From contig CAKQJZ010000007.1 in NCBI GenBank assembly GCA_934247875.1, positions 1-44,917 of the forward strand: 44,917 nucleotides of DNA, in the 5' to 3' direction. Numbering within the stretch: position 1 is the first letter of the stretch; each line of letters opens with the position of its first letter. The position numbers and the translations under genes were made by a program. Source of the DNA: an uncultured Spirochaetales bacterium (lineage in GTDB: Bacteria > Spirochaetota > Spirochaetia > Sphaerochaetales > Sphaerochaetaceae). The notes below the pieces were generated by a model. That model was not told the origin of the DNA. It ran no database searches and saw nothing but the letters and a program-made list of their open reading frames with translations. Positions 41,341 through 44,917 of the stretch are shown here, one piece after another.

Positions 41341-42537
41341 ATGAAAACGATCTTAAGAAAGGAATATCTAGACAGAATGATTGATCTTAATGGCACTCCA
41401 GACATTAAGATTATCACTGGTATTCGCAGATCAGGCAAATCACAGTTAATGCACTCGTATATCGAATACTTAAAGCTTCATTTCCAAAATTTAAATATAA
41501 TCTTCATCGATTTTATGGATTTGGAATTTGAGGACATCAAAGAGTATCATGCGCTGCATTCTTATGTAGAAAAACATTTTCAGCTTGATAAAACTAACTA
41601 TCTTTTTGTTGATGAAGTTCAGATGTGTCTGAAGTTTGAGCTAGCAATCAATAGTCTTCATTCAAAAGGCAAATATGATATTTATCTGACTGGTTCTAAT
41701 GCTTTCTTGTTAAGTGCAGATCTAGCGACATTATTTACTGGAAGATACATTCAGATTCATATTTTCCCATTCAGTTTTAAAGAGTTCTCCTTATATTTCG
41801 ATGATGAGAAGGATATAGATCATCTATTTGATGAGTATGTCTTAAAAGGTGGGCTTGCTGGCTCATATGCATATAAAACTGAAAAAGACCGAAAGAACTA
41901 CATTAAGGAAGTATATGAAACAATAGTAAATAGAGATTTAGTTCAAAAATACAATCTTCCAAATACTGGAGTCTTGGAACGTTTGAGCGAATTCTTAATG
42001 GACAACATAAGCAATCTGACATCTACCAATAATGTCAGCAAGCTGCTATGTGCAAATGAAACTTCAACTAATCATGTCACTACAGGAAAATATATAAAGT
42101 ATCTCTGCAATGCTTATGTTTTTTATGATGTGAAAAGATATGATATCAAGGGAAAGAGATACCTAGAAAGCTCAGAAAAGTTCTATCTTTGTGACATCGG
42201 AATAAGATTTGCTATACTTGGTAGCCGGAATATGGATTACGGCCGAGTGTATGAGAATATTGTCTGCATTGAGTTATTAAGACGTGGGTACGATGTATAT
42301 GTTGGAAAACTATATCAAAAAGAGATAGATTTTGTAGCAATGCGGGGCAGTGAGAAGATATATATCCAAGTTTGTGACAATATAGCTAATGCAGATACCT
42401 TCGAAAGAGAGTATGCTCCTCTTTTGCAAATACGTGATGCTTATCCGAAGATGATTATAGCTAGGACAAAACATCCTGAATATAGTTATGAAGGAATAAG
42501 GATTCTAGATATCGCCAAATGGCTTCTGGATAAATAA
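41341..42537 (+). CDS. AAA_14/DUF4143 ATPase
   Basis: This 398-residue protein has an N-terminal ATPase (Walker A GIRRSGKS at 27-34; Walker B NYLFVDEVQMC; LTGSNAFLLSADLATLFTGRYIQIHIFPFSFKEF) and a C-terminal DUF4143 nuclease-like domain with GRVYENIVCIELLRRGYDVYVGKLYQKEIDFVA and YIQVCDNI. The family is widespread and patchy in gut bacteria and often found as solitary cargo; its function is not established. The EIDFV/YIQV pattern resembles a PD-(D/E)xK-type core. It stands alone between terminators. The truncated relative at 20988-21428 is a divergent family member. Confidence 0.88.
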   Translation: MKTILRKEYLDRMIDLNGTPDIKIITGIRRSGKSQLMHSYIEYLKLHFQNLNIIFIDFMDLEFEDIKEYHALHSYVEKHFQLDKTNYLFVDEVQMCLKFELAINSLHSKGKYDIYLTGSNAFLLSADLATLFTGRYIQIHIFPFSFKEFSLYFDDEKDIDHLFDEYVLKGGLAGSYAYKTEKDRKNYIKEVYETIVNRDLVQKYNLPNTGVLERLSEFLMDNISNLTSTNNVSKLLCANETSTNHVTTGKYIKYLCNAYVFYDVKRYDIKGKRYLESSEKFYLCDIGIRFAILGSRNMDYGRVYENIVCIELLRRGYDVYVGKLYQKEIDFVAMRGSEKIYIQVCDNIANADTFEREYAPLLQIRDAYPKMIIARTKHPEYSYEGIRILDIAKWLLDK

Positions 42538-42572
42538 AATCTGCTTGTCTCTGATAAAGAAACAAGCAGAAT
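42537..42572 (-). terminator. terminator of the EF-G-like gene
   Basis: CTGCTTGT (42541-42548) pairs perfectly with ACAAGCAG (42562-42569). On the minus strand it is followed by ATTTTATTT, so it serves the EF-G-like gene ending at 42594. Confidence 0.65.
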
Positions 42573-42593
42573 AAAATCAGTTATTGAATGTAA

Positions 42594-44681
42594 TTAGGCA
42601 TTAGCCTGAGCTTCTTTTTCGCGTTTAGCTTCTGCAATTACATCTTCAGCAAGCTTGCCATTGAGAGTCTCATAGTGATCAAACTCAAGTTCATATGAAC
42701 CAGTACCACTAGTCATGCTCTTAAGGTCGATTGCATAGTTTCTAAGCTCAGCCATTGGAACTTCAGCTCTTACTGCTGTCAGATGTCCCTTTTCTTCCTG
42801 TCCAAGAACTCTGCCTCTCTTGCTTGATAGGTCAGAAAGGATAGAACCAAGGTATTCATTCTCAACAAATACTTCAAGCTTCATGAATGGCTCTAGAAGT
42901 ACACAGCCAGCCTTTGAAAGTGCAATCTCCATAGCTCCTTTAGCTGCGAGCTTGAATGCCATTTCAGATGAATCTACTGGGTGTTCCTTACCATCGATAA
43001 GATTAACACCGATATCTACTAGAGGATAACCTGCTAAGTAGCCTTCCTGCATTGACTCTAGAATACCTTTCTCGATGCCTGGAATGTAGCCTTTGCTGAT
43101 TGCGCCACCCTTGATAGAGTTAGTGAACTCATAGTACTTTCCTCTCTCAATTGGCTCAATCTCCATAACGACTCTACCAAACTGGCCATGACCACCAGAC
43201 TGCTTCTTATGTGAATACTCAGCAAGACCAGATTTCTTTGTAATAGTCTCTCTATAAGCAATCTTAGGAGTCTTAGTATGGATTACGATCTTCTGCTTGT
43301 CTCTGATTCTGTCGAGAATCATGTTGATATGAAGCTCCCCCATGCCGCCGATGATAGATTCTTTAGTCTCTTCGTTGTACTTCATAACGAAAGTGAGGTC
43401 TTCTTCAGCTACTTTATGAAGAGCATCGTTCATCTTGTCTTCACTCTTCTTGTCATCAGCCTTGATAGCTAACTCATATACAGGCTGAGGAAGTCTAAGA
43501 GGTCTGAACTTACGCTTCATGTCAGCATTAGCAACTAGAGTAGAGTTTGTATCTGCAATATCAAACTTTGTAACAACGCCGATATCTCCTGCCTGGAGTG
43601 CATCTGTCTCTGTAAGTTTCTTGCCAAGTGCTCTATAGAGCTTACCAGGTTTAGCTTTCTTACCGATCTCGTTGTTGAATAGTTCTGTATCTGGTGTGAT
43701 TACACCTGTTACAACCTTTAAGAATGAGAGCTTGCCAGAGAACTGATCAAGAGTAGTCTTGAAGCAATATGCGCTTGCGTTGCCTTCTGGTGTGATTGGA
43801 AGTGTTGTTTCTTCTCCTTCTCTTCCAATGATATACTCTTCAACTCCTAGTGGAGAAGGGAAGTTGTTCTTAATGAAGTTCAATAGGGAAGTAATACCAG
43901 CGCCCTTATCTGTAGCACCACAGAATACAGGTACGATTCTATTTGCTTTCAGGCCTTCCTTTAAGCCACGTCTGATTTCATCTGGTGTCAAAGTACCTTC
44001 TTCGAAGTATTTCTCAATAAGGTCATCAGCACCTTCTGCTGCATTCTCGATAAGTCTTCCTCTGAAATCCTCAACTACTGCTGCGTATTTCTCTGGAATC
44101 TCCATTGGTGTTTCTTTTCCACCTTCATGGTACTCATAAGCCTGGTTTTCAATCAGGTTGATAACACCTCTGAACTCTTCAGCCTCTCCAAGCGCCATTA
44201 CTACTGGAACATAGTGAGATGTGAACTCTTCTTCTAATGAATCTATAACTTTTCTAAAGCTGGCTCTTTCTTTATCCATCTTGTTGATGAATACAGCTCT
44301 AGGCTTATTTCTCTCGTCAAGTCTTCTCCAGAGCTTGATAGTCTCTATTTGAGCACCTTCTCTGCCATCTACGAGCATGAGAGCTGCTTCTGTTGCTCTG
44401 AATGCACAAATAGCCTCACCAATGAAGTCTGCAGTTCCCGGAGTATCTAGGATATTGATTGTCTTTCCGTCCCAGGTGGTGGAGGCAAGGGATGTATGAA
44501 TAGATATCTTTCTGGCAATTTCCTCTTCAGTATAATCACTGACTGTCTTACCAGAATCAACTGTTTCTGGACGGGTAAGAGCACCTGAATAATAAAGCAT
44601 CTGCTCTATTAAGTTAGTCTTGCCCGTACCATTATGGCCGATGATGGCAATATTCCTGATGTCTTTTGTCTCAACGCTCAT
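42594..44681 (-). CDS. EF-G-like translational GTPase (probable second EF-G paralogue)
   Basis: This 695-residue protein has the five-domain EF-G layout: a GTPase with P-loop GHNGTGKTNL, DTPGTADF (G3) and NKMDKE (G4), then FCGATDKGAG, domain II from ASAYCFKTTLDQFSGKLSFLKV, and domains III-V with GGMGELHINMILDRIR and YIPGIEKGILESMQEGYLAGYPLVD. The P-loop is not the AHIDAGKTT of canonical EF-G but the form seen in EF-G-like paralogues. Spirochaetes are known to split translocation and recycling between two EF-Gs. The start at 44681 is set by AGGAGGG; an upstream in-frame ATG lacks this site. Confidence 0.87.
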   Translation of the reverse strand: MSVETKDIRNIAIIGHNGTGKTNLIEQMLYYSGALTRPETVDSGKTVSDYTEEEIARKISIHTSLASTTWDGKTINILDTPGTADFIGEAICAFRATEAALMLVDGREGAQIETIKLWRRLDERNKPRAVFINKMDKERASFRKVIDSLEEEFTSHYVPVVMALGEAEEFRGVINLIENQAYEYHEGGKETPMEIPEKYAAVVEDFRGRLIENAAEGADDLIEKYFEEGTLTPDEIRRGLKEGLKANRIVPVFCGATDKGAGITSLLNFIKNNFPSPLGVEEYIIGREGEETTLPITPEGNASAYCFKTTLDQFSGKLSFLKVVTGVITPDTELFNNEIGKKAKPGKLYRALGKKLTETDALQAGDIGVVTKFDIADTNSTLVANADMKRKFRPLRLPQPVYELAIKADDKKSEDKMNDALHKVAEEDLTFVMKYNEETKESIIGGMGELHINMILDRIRDKQKIVIHTKTPKIAYRETITKKSGLAEYSHKKQSGGHGQFGRVVMEIEPIERGKYYEFTNSIKGGAISKGYIPGIEKGILESMQEGYLAGYPLVDIGVNLIDGKEHPVDSSEMAFKLAAKGAMEIALSKAGCVLLEPFMKLEVFVENEYLGSILSDLSSKRGRVLGQEEKGHLTAVRAEVPMAELRNYAIDLKSMTSGTGSYELEFDHYETLNGKLAEDVIAEAKREKEAQANA

Positions 44682-44724
44682 ATAATTCCCTCCTTTTGAA
44701 ATCATTAAGCCATTTATAGCTAAA

Positions 44725-44753
44725 ATGGTAAAAGAGGGTATGTGATAAGTCAA
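44725..44753 (-). promoter_or_regulatory. sigma70-type promoter of the EF-G-like gene
   Basis: Minus-strand TTGACT (44748-44753), 17 bases, TACCAT (44725-44730). The leader of about 37 bases ends with AGGAGGG. Confidence 0.5.
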
Positions 44754-44832
44754 AGTAAAAATAAAATTTATAGTCGTTACGCATGAAAACCCGCCCCTAA
44801 AAAAGTTTTTTGAATAGTTTTTTAGAGTTTTC

Positions 44833-44861
44833 TTGACTTATATATTATCCAATTGTATAAT
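44833..44861 (+). promoter_or_regulatory. strong promoter of the edge transposase gene, leaderless layout
   Basis: TTGACT (44833-44838), 17 bases, TATAAT (44856-44861). The predicted transcript start falls on the ATG at 44868, and there is no ribosome binding site between. Confidence 0.65.
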
Positions 44862-44867
44862 ATAAGT

Positions 44868-44917
44868 ATGAAAGTTTCAGAAATGCCCGACTGGGTTCTC
44901 AAGTACAAGAAGAAAGG
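44868..44917 (+). CDS. start of a probable transposase, cut by the window edge
   Basis: Only the first 16 full codons are present: MKVSEMPDWVLKYKKK. This resembles, from memory, the N-terminus of IS1634-type DDE transposases (a short acidic start, then WVLKYK-x-KG). It has a near-consensus promoter immediately upstream. The region 44785-44832, with a C/G-rich run followed by A- and T-runs, may hold the insertion sequence end, but no terminal repeat can be confirmed with only one end in view. Confidence 0.5.
   Translation, partial: MKVSEMPDWVLKYKKK

Noticed and set aside
44682..44753. Longer start for the EF-G-like protein
   Set aside because: The extension overlaps the promoter and leader, and AGGAGGG marks 44681 as the start.

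Overview
The window looks like a stretch of bacterial chromosome, most likely from an uncultured, probably gut-associated spirochaete (Spirochaetota, perhaps near Sphaerochaetaceae). This placement is inference. It rests on a bacterial XPB/Rad25 helicase with an adjacent partner, a fused AroDE, a partial TCA cycle (citrate synthase, aconitase, isocitrate dehydrogenase), a GlpA / pyridine-nucleotide oxidoreductase / DUF1667 operon, and family-level protein character. No rRNA or tRNA gene was found to anchor it.

Layout. (1) 1-2149: an extremely AT-rich island (about one base in ten is G or C in the stretches counted) with palindromes, a possible Xer-type site and a plasmid-style ParA plus small DNA-binding protein pair. 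(2) 2150-9784: a UvrD/Rep helicase, an RNA m5C methyltransferase and a DUF212 membrane protein on the minus strand. These are followed on the plus strand by an MFS transporter, aconitase and isocitrate dehydrogenase in one overlapping operon; the dehydrogenase carries residues predicting NAD+ rather than NADP+ use. (3) 9785-13494: the most unusual block. It holds an orphan structured RNA candidate, a SigI-type sigma factor, an RsgI-type membrane anti-sigma factor with a long Asp/Glu/Ser tail, and a lipoprotein. Near-identical promoter-like elements lie before sigI and before the lipoprotein gene, which suggests a small self-regulated envelope-stress or surface-sensing regulon. The block ends at a strong terminator that abuts a 5'-truncated gene remnant. 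(4) 13495-18034: the remnant, mannose-6-phosphate isomerase and a three-gene glycerol-3-phosphate oxidation operon. (5) 18035-23648: an M20 peptidase with two membrane proteins, a truncated DUF4143 ATPase, citrate synthase and a beta-hydroxyacid dehydrogenase. (6) 23713-33483: a zinc-type ArsR regulator, Maf, ABC-F, fused AroDE, then aroK-aroC-XPB-partner and a small membrane protein. (7) 33544-41163: dGTPase and NrdR (both dNTP control), an ACT protein with a THEP1-like NTPase, an inositol-phosphatase family enzyme, Mfd and TrmB. (8) 41206-44917: a full-length AAA/DUF4143 ATPase behind a duplicated promoter segment, an EF-G-like GTPase, and the first codons of a probable transposase running off the right edge.

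Together the genes cover 2-oxoglutarate supply, chorismate synthesis, glycerol phosphate oxidation, DNA repair and dNTP balance. Several genes (MFS transporter, nrdR, mfd, transposase) have a -10-like box placed so that the transcript would start at or within a few bases of the start codon, with no visible ribosome binding site, suggesting leaderless mRNAs. No CRISPR array was seen.
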